DNA of 64,000 nucleotides from Glandiceps talaboti (lineage: Eukaryota; Hemichordata; Enteropneusta; Spengelidae), in the NCBI RefSeq assembly GCF_964340395.1, contig NC_135568.1:15898276-15962275 (forward strand). Reading direction: 5' to 3'. The position numbers and the translations under genes were made by a program. Each line of letters begins with the position of its first letter. The stretch's first letter is position 1. The notes beneath the pieces are model-generated. The model was not told the DNA's origin. It saw only the letters and a list, made by a program, of their open reading frames with translations, and searched no databases. Of this stretch, positions 23,113-33,449 are shown one piece after another.

Positions 23113-24037
23113 TTATTTTGATTTATTAAATGGCCATTGAACCTTTAGAGCACAATGACCTATCTGTGTAATTACATAAAGTTATGGAAATTCAGTTTTC
23201 AAAGATAGTAAATGGCGTTATCAGATTTATCAGTTATTCAGTTAAAACAAATTTTTGGTTGATATGGTATTGTTTGCCAAAGATTAGTGACAATGTAGAA
23301 AAATAATGTACATTGAAAGTTGGCCGTGTAGTTACATATGAAAGGAGATTCAATGATGATGGTTGAGAGTGCATCAGATTTGCAGTATACTCATTTGAAG
23401 ATGAAAGATGAAAAAAAATTAAGTATTGTACATAAAAAGTATTAAACCAAATTTAAACGCATTTTACCAGTTATGAATAAGAGTTCATGATTTCAGATAT
23501 GGAGTAGACTAAACAACAACTCAGCTGTTCTTCTTCTTCTTTATCACATGTAACATTACTGTTATCTGTCAAGTAAAAGAACAACCAAGCTTGGAAAATA
23601 ATGAACTTTGATTTTATATGACATTTATTACTTATAGTACATTCGTATGGCAACGCATCCTATTGCAATAAATTAAAAGTAGTCTATTGCAAATGTATAT
23701 GATTTGATCTTGAGAGATCAAAATGGCGTGCCTCACATGGCGAGCGAGGTACTTATATTTGAACTTCTCCCCAGCTCCGATGAGTGCCGAAAATGGCCAG
23801 CGATTTTTAGCGTTCTAACGTAATAGTCTTCATCTAACATTTTAGTTGAAATAAAAGTCATCATCAAAACATGCAAAGCTGTACCATTACGTACCCAATG
23901 CTTTGAATATCACTGACAAGGTTGTCACGAACGGCTTGCGATGTGCTCACCTCGACATTTGCACGACTAACCAGCTGAGGGAAGCCTTTAATTTCCTTGG
24001 CACACATGTATGCGACATGTGTGATGGGCGACGTACA
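23113..24037. other. No gene seen
   Basis: No supported ORF or repeat. Confidence 0.4.
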
Positions 24038-24040
24038 TTA

Positions 24041-24690
24041 GGGAGCGATCAGTTTTTGACTGCCGGGGGTGGGCCGGTGACTTCTTGTTCGTGTTGTACT
24101 TAAAAATAGTGACCCTCCCTGTGATTCATCCACAAAACAGTCCAACCCCCACCTCTGACAAATAATAAAACACACTACGCCCCCCCCCCCGACATCTGTT
24201 GACAAGAAATATTCTTCTTGTGCTTGCAAAAGACACTCTAGATTCTCAAAGCACAATACAGCACACTGCATAGTTAATTTTACTTCTTACATTTACAGTA
24301 AATTTAAGTGTATCTGGTAAATTGCTGTCCCAAATCCATTGCTTCACATGTATAAAGCTCTTTAGACAGGAACCCTATGAGAAGTATGATTGTCTGTTCA
24401 TGGACATGTAAAATATTCATGGTTTAGTAACAAAAAGTTCTAGGATATCTCTTAGATTGAGTGAACTATTACCATTATAGATTAAAGTACAATATTAGAA
24501 ATAGAGTTAATATAATTGTAAACCTAGGGGTTTCAATAAGTTTCAAAGTACGGGATGGTGGTTCATGATTTTGTTAAGTGGTTGAAAATAAGGTGACCCT
24601 CCTCTTTATTCACTTTGCAAATATGATGACTCCCCACCTTCTTTGAGTCCCAAATTACCGATTTACCGTCGCCGCCGGCTGATTGCTCCC
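24041..24690. mobile_element. 650-bp TIR element with TTA target duplication
   Basis: Left end GGGAGCGATCAG (24041) and right end CTGATTGCTCCC (to 24690) are inverted repeats with one mismatch. TTA directly flanks both sides (24038-24040 and 24691-24693). A TTA/TAA duplication is the hallmark of PIF/Harbinger elements. It contains C-rich runs and no transposase, so it is a non-autonomous copy related to the GGGACCGGTCAG family nearby. Confidence 0.7.
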
Positions 24691-24849
24691 TTACCGAAAA
24701 CCATTAACTACGTAAATTGCTCATTAATATTCGTGGGATGTTTTCAAAACCTAATCAGTTCTTGTCATTACCCTACGGAACATGTCTATCAAGTTTCGTT
24801 TGAATTGATATAGCCGTTTTTTTCCAGAAATTGTGATGCAGACACACAC

Positions 24850-24890
<41 letters not shown>

Positions 24891-24935
24891 TAGACACAGA
24901 GACTTCATCCCTATTATAAAACCTTCCTTACAGAA
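24691..24935 (+). repeat. Dispersed repeat with (CAGA)n, partner at 43.8 kb
   Basis: TTACCGAAAACCATTAA, AAATTGCTCATTAATAT, GGGATGTTT, TCAA.TTTCGTTTGAATTGA, a (CAGA)n array, then CTTCCTTA...GGTAAAA. The same order recurs at 43770-44046 with similar sequence. The (CAGA)n tract is an integral part of the family; a related piece with (TCTG)n is at 48890-48960 in reverse. Confidence 0.85.
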
Positions 24936-24940
24936 GGTAA

Positions 24941-25005
24941 AAACAGAGTGGCCCCCTACAAATCCACCGCCCCCACCCCACAGGCCGAAGAAACTGACTG
25001 GTCCC
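24941..25005 (-). mobile_element. Terminal inverted end of the GGGACC family
   Basis: On the minus strand it begins GGGACCAGTCAGTTTCTTC followed by a G-rich run and GGCGGTGGATT, matching the left end at 20145. TTA flanks it (25006-25008). It lies 80 bp upstream of the OB-fold gene start codon. Confidence 0.75.
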
Positions 25006-25085
25006 TTAGTTTTGATTTACAGTTGTTCTTCTTTCTGTGGTGAAAGTAAAACATGTTTAGGAATTATATGTAATTTTTTGCCCAG

Positions 25086-28000
25086 ATGGCTGAAGGCGGA
25101 ATAGCTTTAAGACTTAAGATTTTAGAAGATCCTGAATTGAGAATCACAGTGAATGGTAAAATGTACATCGTACATGGTATGGATCAGAAAAGCGATCTAA
25201 TTGATGTTGAGGTGTTTAAAAGTGACAGCAAAACTATAAAAAAGTTTGTTCCTGGAACATTTTTGGAATTAAGAGGTTTTACGTCCTCAAAGGATGGCTC
25301 CATAGGAGTGAAAGAAACGAGTAAGGTGGGTTTTCTTTGCAATAATATGAGAGATTGGTTGCACGTGGTAGTTTTACATGTAGATAAAGGTAACTTGTCT
25401 TGGTATGATTATATAACTATAGAGGAGCTCGAGAGATGAATGATATTCCACGGAGTCTTGTCTTTCCTTGCATGTATAGTATATTCTGTACGTGTACATA
25501 TGAGTTGTGACGTCAATTTATGCATTTGATGATTTTATGTTTAAATTATGTTAAGTGTTATTTTTTTGACATGTGATAGTGAAATATTAGTATTGTTTAT
25601 ACTTTAATACATTGTTCATACTCGAGCTACCAATTTGAAAATAGATGTGAGGTTTGTGGATTTTGTATGTTGGTGATGTTGTTTGTGTTTGCATAAACTT
25701 GTGCTGTCTAGTTCTAAACTTATGGTTATTTAAGTAATTCTGTGTTGTTGTTTTTTCAGGTCATAGCAATGGGTAAACGTGCCTTCAGTGTAAATGATGA
25801 CATTGAATATCAGTTTTTGAATCCCAGGGAAGTTTTGCTGGGAGATGTTTCTGTCTTGCCTAACAAAAAAAGACTATATTTAGTTGGAACCGTCGATGAA
25901 GTAAGTAGAATTGTCTTTTTTTGTAAGAGAAGTAAATTATTAAAGAGGAACACCACTCCATGAAATAACAGTATTTTCATAAGGTTTTTGTTCTTCAAGT
26001 CATTTCATTATTTCACATGACATATTTCACTCGATTGCTAAGGAAACACCAAATTGAATATCTTTTTCACCTCTTTTGTTTTTTTGGCAACCGTTGTTTA
26101 ATTGGCTCTAGAAAACATGGATATTTATTAGATGAACAATGCATATTTATGACTTTATCTGAAGAAAATACGCACTTAGGAGTCATGAATATTCAGTGTT
26201 CATCTAATCCATAATCATGTCTGTTAAGATCCATGGTGCAACAGTGCATCACTGACAGAACAATAGAGGTGAAAACGAGTTTCAATTTGGTGTTTCTTAG
26301 CAATGTAATTTATGTGATGTGAAATCATAAAATGACCCTCCATAACGTAAAAGTTAATCACACTACCTTTGTTTGCTGGAGAGTCTTAATATTGGTTTAG
26401 AAAAGAGTACTCTATTTAGATACGACAAGTGAATAAACATTCAAAAACTGTATGCAACTATGCCTAGCAACCAGACCATGCACATAGTAACTGCTATAAA
26501 TGATGATGCATATCGCCAAGATAACAACAGGAATGGTTAGGCAAGTGTAGTTTAGTATTTGCACTATGTGCAGTTTTGTCTCTTTTGGTAATTTGCATTG
26601 TTCTTAATTTGTGTAAAACTATTACAGGTGTCCGAGGAGTTTTTCAGCAGTTTAAACCACACAAGAAGGAAATTTGTGTGTCTAACTGATGGAGAATTGA
26701 AGGTGCGAGTAAACCTATGGGGTGGCCAGTGTGATACATTTGTAGAAAAGGGAAGAAAGATACGAATGGGTCCAGTTGTGATTGGTCGAGATAGGGGTGC
26801 GAACACTGTAAACGGTGTGCAGAGTACTAAAGTTGAGGTAAGAGTATTGATAAAGTGATGGTTGAAACATACAAGCGATTTGATTTGCTAATTTGACAGA
26901 TATTTGTATTCATTTTAATTTTCTACCCATCCATTCGCAAGCAACGTGTTGCTCCAGGTGATAGTCGAGTTTGGTGTCAGGGAGGATTTTTATTTTGCTG
27001 TATAAAATGTCCTTTTCAGCACTTGATTATGCTTCATTTTAGGTGCCGAGCCTTGTACTCGGTATTTTTTGATGTTTGGTTTAGCATGACGTAATTATGT
27101 GTTTTCTGTATTTGTAGGTGTTAGATGAAGAGAAAGAGTTAATTGGTAACCTTGAGGGGATTGATTATGAAGACTTGTAAGTATTGTGTCGTTTTACTTG
27201 TAAATAAATTTGATAAGTTTGAGTTTTCCTTATTGATATTAAAGTGGCCATATGAACGAGGATTGGGTATTCATTTTTAATTTTTAATTTATAAAATAAT
27301 TTTATCATGGCTTCCTACTTGAAAAATCAACGTAAAACAGCATATGCCAAGTCCTTGTTTGAAACTCAATCAATTGCACAAAAATTAAATAAATGTTGTG
27401 AAATGTTTATTATTGTACGTATAATAACAAACGTTTTACGCATTGTTTAGTTCTTTACAATGTATTGAGTTACAAACAAGGACTTTGCATATGCTGTTGT
27501 ACATTGATGTTATATGACAACTTTAAATAGCTTCTTTTGCAATGTCGTGGAAGAAGATTGTAAAGTAGTCGTATTTGGTGTTCTGTGCTTACACGGAATG
27601 TTTCATGTTAGTGTTCACCGAATCTGCGTGTTACAACCATGTAAAAAACATTAAAGAACTATTCATACTACACTTTAAGATAGTAAGATTGAATGAATAC
27701 AGTTCATTGCTACATTTTGTCGGTGACATTTTGATGGTTTATTTCATTTACATGAATGTTGCAAGAATTTCGACCCTGCTATCTTTAAAGCGTATACGTA
27801 GAATTGGCAGTTCTTATTGATTTCTGCGTGGTGGTATCAAAAGGAGTTAGTGAACACTAGCACGTATTTCTTTGTAGATGTCAAAGAGTATTGATAAAAC
27901 TGTGTTACTTTTATGTGCTTGAGTGTATATATGACCATTTTATGTACAGTGCAGTTGAATTGTTTTATGGAGAGAATGTTGTAGATAGCAAACATGTTTT

Positions 28001-28524
28001 TCAAAAAAATGTCTGATATTTTCGTTTTCTTTGTGTTTTTAGAAACAATTTATGTGTTGTTATAGATGGAAAGTATATGGAATGTACTAGTTTAATGACA
28101 TTGGGGACTCTGGAAGAGATATTGGACGCATTGCCAATGAAAGTGAAGTATATATCCAATGACAATGCCGTGCTAAAAATAAGGTATGTTTTTGAGATGG
28201 GCAAATGTCAAGTGATGATCGTGTTGATATGAGTGATATCTGCTGATGTGAAGATGTTGAAGTGTACTCTCTGATATTTTCTATACGGAAAGATGGTCTG
28301 AAATAGTGTGTTGTGTAGTGCAGTATAGTGTAGCGTAGCGTAGTGTAGCGGTGTGTAGTGTAGTGTGAGTGTAGTCTAGTGTGCAGTGTAATGTAGTGGT
28401 GTGTAGTGTAGTGTAATGTGGTGTGTAGTGTAGTGTAGTGGTATGTAGTGTATACTGCTGTGTGTAGTGTAGTGTAGTGAATGAGTTTGTAATACTTATG
28501 TGTATTTTATATTTTAGGAAATGA
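25086..28524 (+). CDS. Two-OB-fold protein, RPA-like, six exons
   Basis: Exons 25086-25325, 25760-25900, 26628-26837, 27118-27176, 28043-28183 and 28518-28524 join in phase to 798 nt (265 aa). Each junction has GT-AG ends. Residues 1-95 (exons 1-2) form a first OB-like unit (LRITVNGKMYIVHG, DVEVFKSD, PGTFLELRGF). Residues 112-197 form a second with the typical order YLVGTVDEV, KFVCLTDGELKVRVNLWG, GPVVIG and STKVE, as in the DNA-binding domains of RPA1 and relatives (established for the family). Residues 198-265 are less clear. The likely role is single-stranded nucleic-acid binding (inference). No RPA1 zinc ribbon or N-terminal domain is seen, and the protein is far shorter than RPA1. CCCAG just before the ATG suggests a spliced 5' UTR. 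The start sits 80 bp beyond a transposon terminus, so capture by or co-option from an element should be considered. Confidence 0.65.
25940..26545 (+). repeat. Dispersed repeats inside intron 2 of the OB-fold gene
   Basis: 25943-26215 (GGAACACCAC, AAGTCATTTCAT, AAGAAAAT and CACTTAGGAGTCATG) resembles 52630-53040 inside an intron of the dehydrogenase gene. 26430-26545 (GACAAGTGAATA, CCTAGCAAC, AACAACAGGAATGG) matches the tandem units at 31.9-32.3 kb. Confidence 0.7.
27331..27507. mobile_element. Inverted-repeat element in intron 4 of the OB-fold gene
   Basis: CAGCATATGCCAAGTCCTTG with downstream GTTTGAAACTCAAT is mirrored by ATTGAGTTACAAAC and CAAGGACTTTGCATATGCTG. Arms are about 45 bp and the spacer about 85 bp. 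Confidence 0.75.
28300..28480. repeat. (GTGTAGTGTA)-type minisatellite
   Basis: Irregular TAGTG/TAGCG units, located in the last intron of the OB-fold gene. The Thr/His/Tyr-rich minus-strand ORF is an artefact. Confidence 0.85.
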
Positions 28525-28854
28525 GAAAAGGGTGATGATGGACCTTGAAGGCAAATAACAAGTAATAGTGACGGTTTAACAATAGGATGACACATTACTG
28601 TTGTTATGATTAAAGTTATGGTTAAGCTGCGACTTTACTGTTAATAATATAAAGGTATCCTTACGATAGGATTTTACTGTCATTTAGTTTAATGTTATGG
28701 TTTAAGTTGGGAATTTACTGCTATTTTAAGATTAATGTTATGGTTATGTTGAGAATTTACTGTTAGTTAGAATTAAGTTATGGATAAGTTAGGAATTTAC
28801 TGTTATTAAAAGTAAAGTGAAGTTAGTGAAGGTGTACAAATGGGTGTATATATA

Positions 28855-28860
28855 AATAAA
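28855..28860 (+). terminator. Polyadenylation signal of the OB-fold gene
   Basis: AATAAA lies 331 bp after the stop codon in an AT-rich 3' region, the first good signal downstream. Use is inferred. Confidence 0.5.
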
Positions 28861-28874
28861 GTGTTTTGAAAAAA

Positions 28875-29839
28875 AAGAGTTATATCAATTTTGAAGTGTG
28901 TTTTGCGCAAGAGGTATTTTTACTTTTCGGCGCTAAAGGCTCACCACTGAGACATTTGCATGGTAAAATTAGTGAAAGCGTGTAAATTAAAACATCGATT
29001 GACCAACTTAGTACTTTGGTTCTTGAATGTGTTGTTAAAATTAGTTTCTGCAAGAAAAAGTGATTGGGATATAGAAATTAGGATGAACAGTTACTTTGGA
29101 CTAAATATTGAAATAAAAATCCTTTGGACTCATTTTGCAATATTTGATGGTTATATTTATTTGAAACCCAGATGACAAACTGTTCATTCGTTGTACTGTA
29201 AGTATATCAAACTATACCATCACAGCATTGAAATAATTACACAATGAGACAACGGATCTTGATCTTGAAGAATTATAATACCTTTAACTATGCTAAATAT
29301 ACAGTCACAATTATTACAATGTATATAGTATGGATGAATGGGTACAATTCTGCATTATAATCTCACAAAGAATGCCAGCAGTATACTTTCTTGAAATTAC
29401 ATGTATTATGTTTGCTCCTGGTTATATATTGTTACACAGAATCTATGCAGGAGTTAAATACCTTACTGAGTACATAGGAAACAGTTTACTTTTATATCAT
29501 TCACTTATATCAACTCTTTTTTTAGTTTTGTCACGTATTTGTGTTGCCATGGAGACTGGTGATGGCCACCTTAAGTACGAGTGTTTAGACTCCTGTTACA
29601 TTACATTTCACACACACACTTATAGCTAGTGGTCAGTAGTGACTATAGAATTTGTTATCCTGATAAAGATCGTCGACCAAGACAAATCAGAAGTCCAATG
29701 TTTTGTAAATTGAACTGCTTGTGCGCTAAAATCTTTGTAAATCATAGTTATCTTAATCCACTGTTGAAAACAGGCTTATTAAAAAAGAGCACGAACATAT
29801 TTCAAGTAACACACAAAATGCTAATGGTAACGTTAATTT
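28875..29839. other. No gene supported
   Basis: ORFs at 28960-29629 lack domains and splice signals. Confidence 0.4.
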
Positions 29840-30175
29840 TGGCCAGTTTCAAGTTACCGTTCCATGGTTCTGTAGATACAATCACCAGAAACCACTACTA
29901 GTAAGTAACTGCATGTTCTACACTCTCACTAAGATAGCAGGATCGAAATTACATTTTATCTCAATGAAATAAACCATTCCAACAAACTGCAACTAGATGA
30001 AGACACACGGGCGCCAATGTTTTCATGCCGGACATTAGTTCATTTAGACAAAACGTCCCGAGAAACTGCATCCATTCAATTATGCTACACATAATATGTA
30101 GCAAGCACTGTCTCCTTTTGGTTTTTGCGTGGTTGTACCAAACAGAGGAGCAGAACGGTAATTTGAAATGGGCCA
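29840..30175. mobile_element. ~335-bp MITE-like element, copy A
   Basis: Ends TGGCCAGTTTCAAGTTACCG and CGGTAATTTGAAATGGGCCA are inverted repeats. The interior contains GGGCGCCAATGTTTT and TTCATTTAGACAA, shared in order and orientation with copy B at 30783-31117, which has almost the same length. Confidence 0.8.
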
Positions 30176-30782
30176 TACTCAAATTTTGAAAAGACAGAAA
30201 TGAAAATTCAACTGGAATATCATGAGTACAGTATTTATATGCACCACCACCTTTAATATAGTAATAGAGAAATATACGGCTTCAAAAGCAGATGAACACT
30301 ATCGGTTCCATCATCATTTTTGTAACAATGCAACCAAACCTCTATGCCTGATATCATAAGCCATTTCGAATTGCTGTTCAATTCATATTTGTAATTCAAC
30401 TGTATTATTGCCGTTGTTTATTGAAAAACAACAACATCATCTAAAAGTTCACCTTTTCGTACAACTAGCGCCCTCTTTGGGAGTTGACCCTATAACGGTC
30501 ATTTCCTTCGTCTCACACTTTTATAATACCAAGTTTTGAAAATGAATCTGCTAATGCGAATAAACATAGCGTATGCTTAAAATTACAGTCAAAGTGGTCA
30601 GAACAAACTCTTTGAGATTGCATTCATTATTATCATATTGACGCTAATTTTCAATTGACTTGTTTGCGAATTGTTCTCCTTGTGGTCGCTGAAGTGCAAT
30701 TATACTTAAACTCTTCAAATAAACCATAACTTTCTAACATGACCGGATATTTTAGGAAAAAACACGTTCTTCTGAGAAATAA

Positions 30783-31117
30783 ACAGCTCGTTTCAAGTTA
30801 CCATTCGCCTGTTCTGTTTTAATACAAGTACACAGAAACCAAAAAGAAATAAACAGCACATTTTACACATTATGATAGCAATACACAAGTTCTTGCTACA
30901 TTTTGTCTATTTTCTAGATGCAGGGACGTGGGCGCCAATGTTTTGACTTCAACCTTTGATTTCTGCATGGTGGCACGTTTGTTCATTTCATTTAGACAAC
31001 ACACACGGTGTCAGTTCCATTTTGCTATCACAAAGTGTAGCTTGTGCAGTTTCGCATTGCTTTCTGGGAGATTGTATCAAACAGAGCCGGTGAACGGTAA
31101 ATTGAAACGGACTGTAG
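30783..31117. mobile_element. ~335-bp MITE-like element, copy B
   Basis: Ends ACAGCTCGTTTCAAGTTACC and GGTAAATTGAAACGGACTGT are inverted repeats; shares its core with copy A. The 68-codon ORF inside it (30928-31134) is not credible as a gene. Confidence 0.8.
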
Positions 31118-31219
31118 CTGACAAATTAAGTTGACTACTTAAAGTATGTACTAATCTAACTTACAGCTAAAGATAATGTAGGCTTGGTGCGTCACCCATG
31201 TAACGTTGTATTTCATAGA

Positions 31220-31377
31220 TACCCTCAGACAATGTCTAATGCAAAAGAAACAATTACATATAGGATCCTGCTGTGTTTATTGTGTCACTGTTATTGTTTA
31301 CCCTCAGACAATGTCTAATGCAAAAGAAACAATTACATATAGGATCCTGCTGTGTTTATTGTGTCACTGTTATTGTT
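31220..31377 (+). repeat. Perfect 79-bp tandem duplication
   Basis: 31220-31298 and 31299-31377 read identically (TACCCTCAGACAATGTCTAA to CACTGTTATTGTT). The absence of differences indicates a recent duplication or an assembly artefact. Confidence 0.95.
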
Positions 31378-31379
31378 AA

Positions 31380-31929
31380 GTTGAAATATGTCTAGCTCTG
31401 TGTCAAAAACGTAATGTCCCCTGATGAGTTAAACAACAAGCCTACATCAGTTTAGTTAACTAGTTTGATGTACACAGCCTATACCAACAATGCCCGATGT
31501 CGGCGACATGAGATTGGTTACATCGAGATAATTCATACCTAATGCTACACTAGCCTTGATAGATCACAGTTTCAAGTACACTTATTCAGTAATCGTCTTT
31601 TCACTTGACTTTGGCATACATTTGATAATCTTTCTTCTTCTCATCAGTCTTTAAACGTCGGCGGTAGGACATTAAAAGAAGCGCATTTATTTAATAAATA
31701 ATTCATCCTGGATTCCATGGCCGCTTAACTTCCAAAAGTTCATAAACAGCAGTAAAGAACAAACTAAACAGTCATTGTTCTTTTTGCTCGCAGACCATAA
31801 GCTACAGAAAATAAGGAATGTGGTTGGCATTTTTTAATCTCCACAATCGTTTTTACGCTACACAATTTAGCCCATACAAAAAACTTATCTGTCCCCAGCA
31901 AAGTGTTCAGCGTCTATGGCAAACTGTAG
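31380..31929. other. No gene seen
   Basis: Intergenic DNA downstream of the PIDD-like gene. Confidence 0.4.
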
Positions 31930-32290
31930 TAATAAGAAAGGGCATTCAAAAAATGTGTGCAAACACGCCTAGCAACAACGCCACGCCCATAGCAACCAAT
32001 AGATGGTGGTGATTATTGCAAAGATAACAAGAATTAATAGACAAGTGAATACACATTCAAAAAAACGTATGCAAATACGCCTAGCAACAAGACAACGCCC
32101 ATAGCAACAGCCAAATGATGATGTATATCACCAATATAACAACATGGATGGATAGGCAAGTGGATAAACAGCCAAACGGTGAATACAAATATGCCTAGCA
32201 ATAAGACCATGCCCATAGCAACAGCCAAATGATGATATATATGGTAACGGTAGAAGCAGGGCTGGATAGGCAACTGGATAAACATAAACA
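31930..32290 (+). repeat. ~105-bp tandem repeat, three to four copies
   Basis: Units contain CATTCAAAAAA.GT, CGCCTAGCAACAA, CGCCCATAGCAAC, a GATGAT core and GATAGGCAAGTGGATAAAC. A single copy is in intron 2 of the OB-fold gene (26430-26545). Confidence 0.8.
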
Positions 32291-32513
32291 AAAATTGTAT
32301 AGCTGTGCTATAATGTCATTGGCGCTATTCATTGTTACAAATTACAAAAACAAAATGTCAGACATTGTCATTGATAGCTCACACGCACCTCACATTTGAT
32401 CTCACTATGAACACAATTAATAATAATCTTCATTGTCTCACCCAACAGTGATATTGATTTGTGTTCACAGTGAAGTAAAAAGTATCACTGTACTTGTGCG
32501 CTAGTATTTTGTT

Positions 32514-33352
32514 TTACGTAGTTCGTAACAAAGAATCTTGAACGAGACATAAAAAAACATGGTGCTGCCTCACTGAATCTCTGTAGTCTCGCTGGTTGTG
32601 TAGTAACTTACCTAAACAACCAAACCGCCCTTCCAAGGAATCCACAATGTCGAGTAAATCCGCCTGTGACAATGCTTTTCTGAAAAGGGGGAGAGATAAT
32701 TGGAGCTTCTTCGTATTAGCCCATGCGCAGATGATACTCATTAAGCCGCCCATCTTATCTTTTTCTTTTGGAACTGTCATCTCCTTGTTTCTCAACTTTT
32801 GGGACAACTGATTCCACATGTGTGGCTTCATTCTATGTACTGTGAAGTTGAAAGCTTTCTGTAGATCTGAAGAGATTGTATAAGCTTAGTAAATTTTAAA
32901 GCTGCAAATGAAACGGTTTTTTTTTTTTGAAATCCTTTTGTTAGATAACATGACTGAGCAGTATCAATCACCCGTAAAAATTATTTGTATATCTATACAC
33001 ATAATGTGGTACACTAAATTTAAGCAATTTGATTTTTGGGTCCGCACCCAATAATAAGCGATCCCACATAACCACGATTTAAACCTGTTACTGTACTACT
33101 TCTGGATACAATCGACCCCTCAAATTAATATTTAAAACATCTAATAATACAATTTTAACAATTTTCATTGAATACTTTATTGGTTATCTGATAGAAAAAA
33201 CTCTAGTTACAGCTAGTGCAGCTTTGAATAGACTTGGATGATTAGAACGCCCCTCAGTGGAGGAAAATTACAGTTTGCTTTTGAAAATACAGGAACATCT
33301 TCTCTTTAGAACATAAATAGATTTTCTCACATAGGTACTTAATTTACGTTAC

Positions 33353-33449
<97 letters not shown>

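Noticed and set aside
20145-25005. One 4.9-kb DNA transposon spanning both opposite termini
   Set aside because: The interior contains an independent TTA-flanked element, another repeat family and no transposase; treated as separate insertions.
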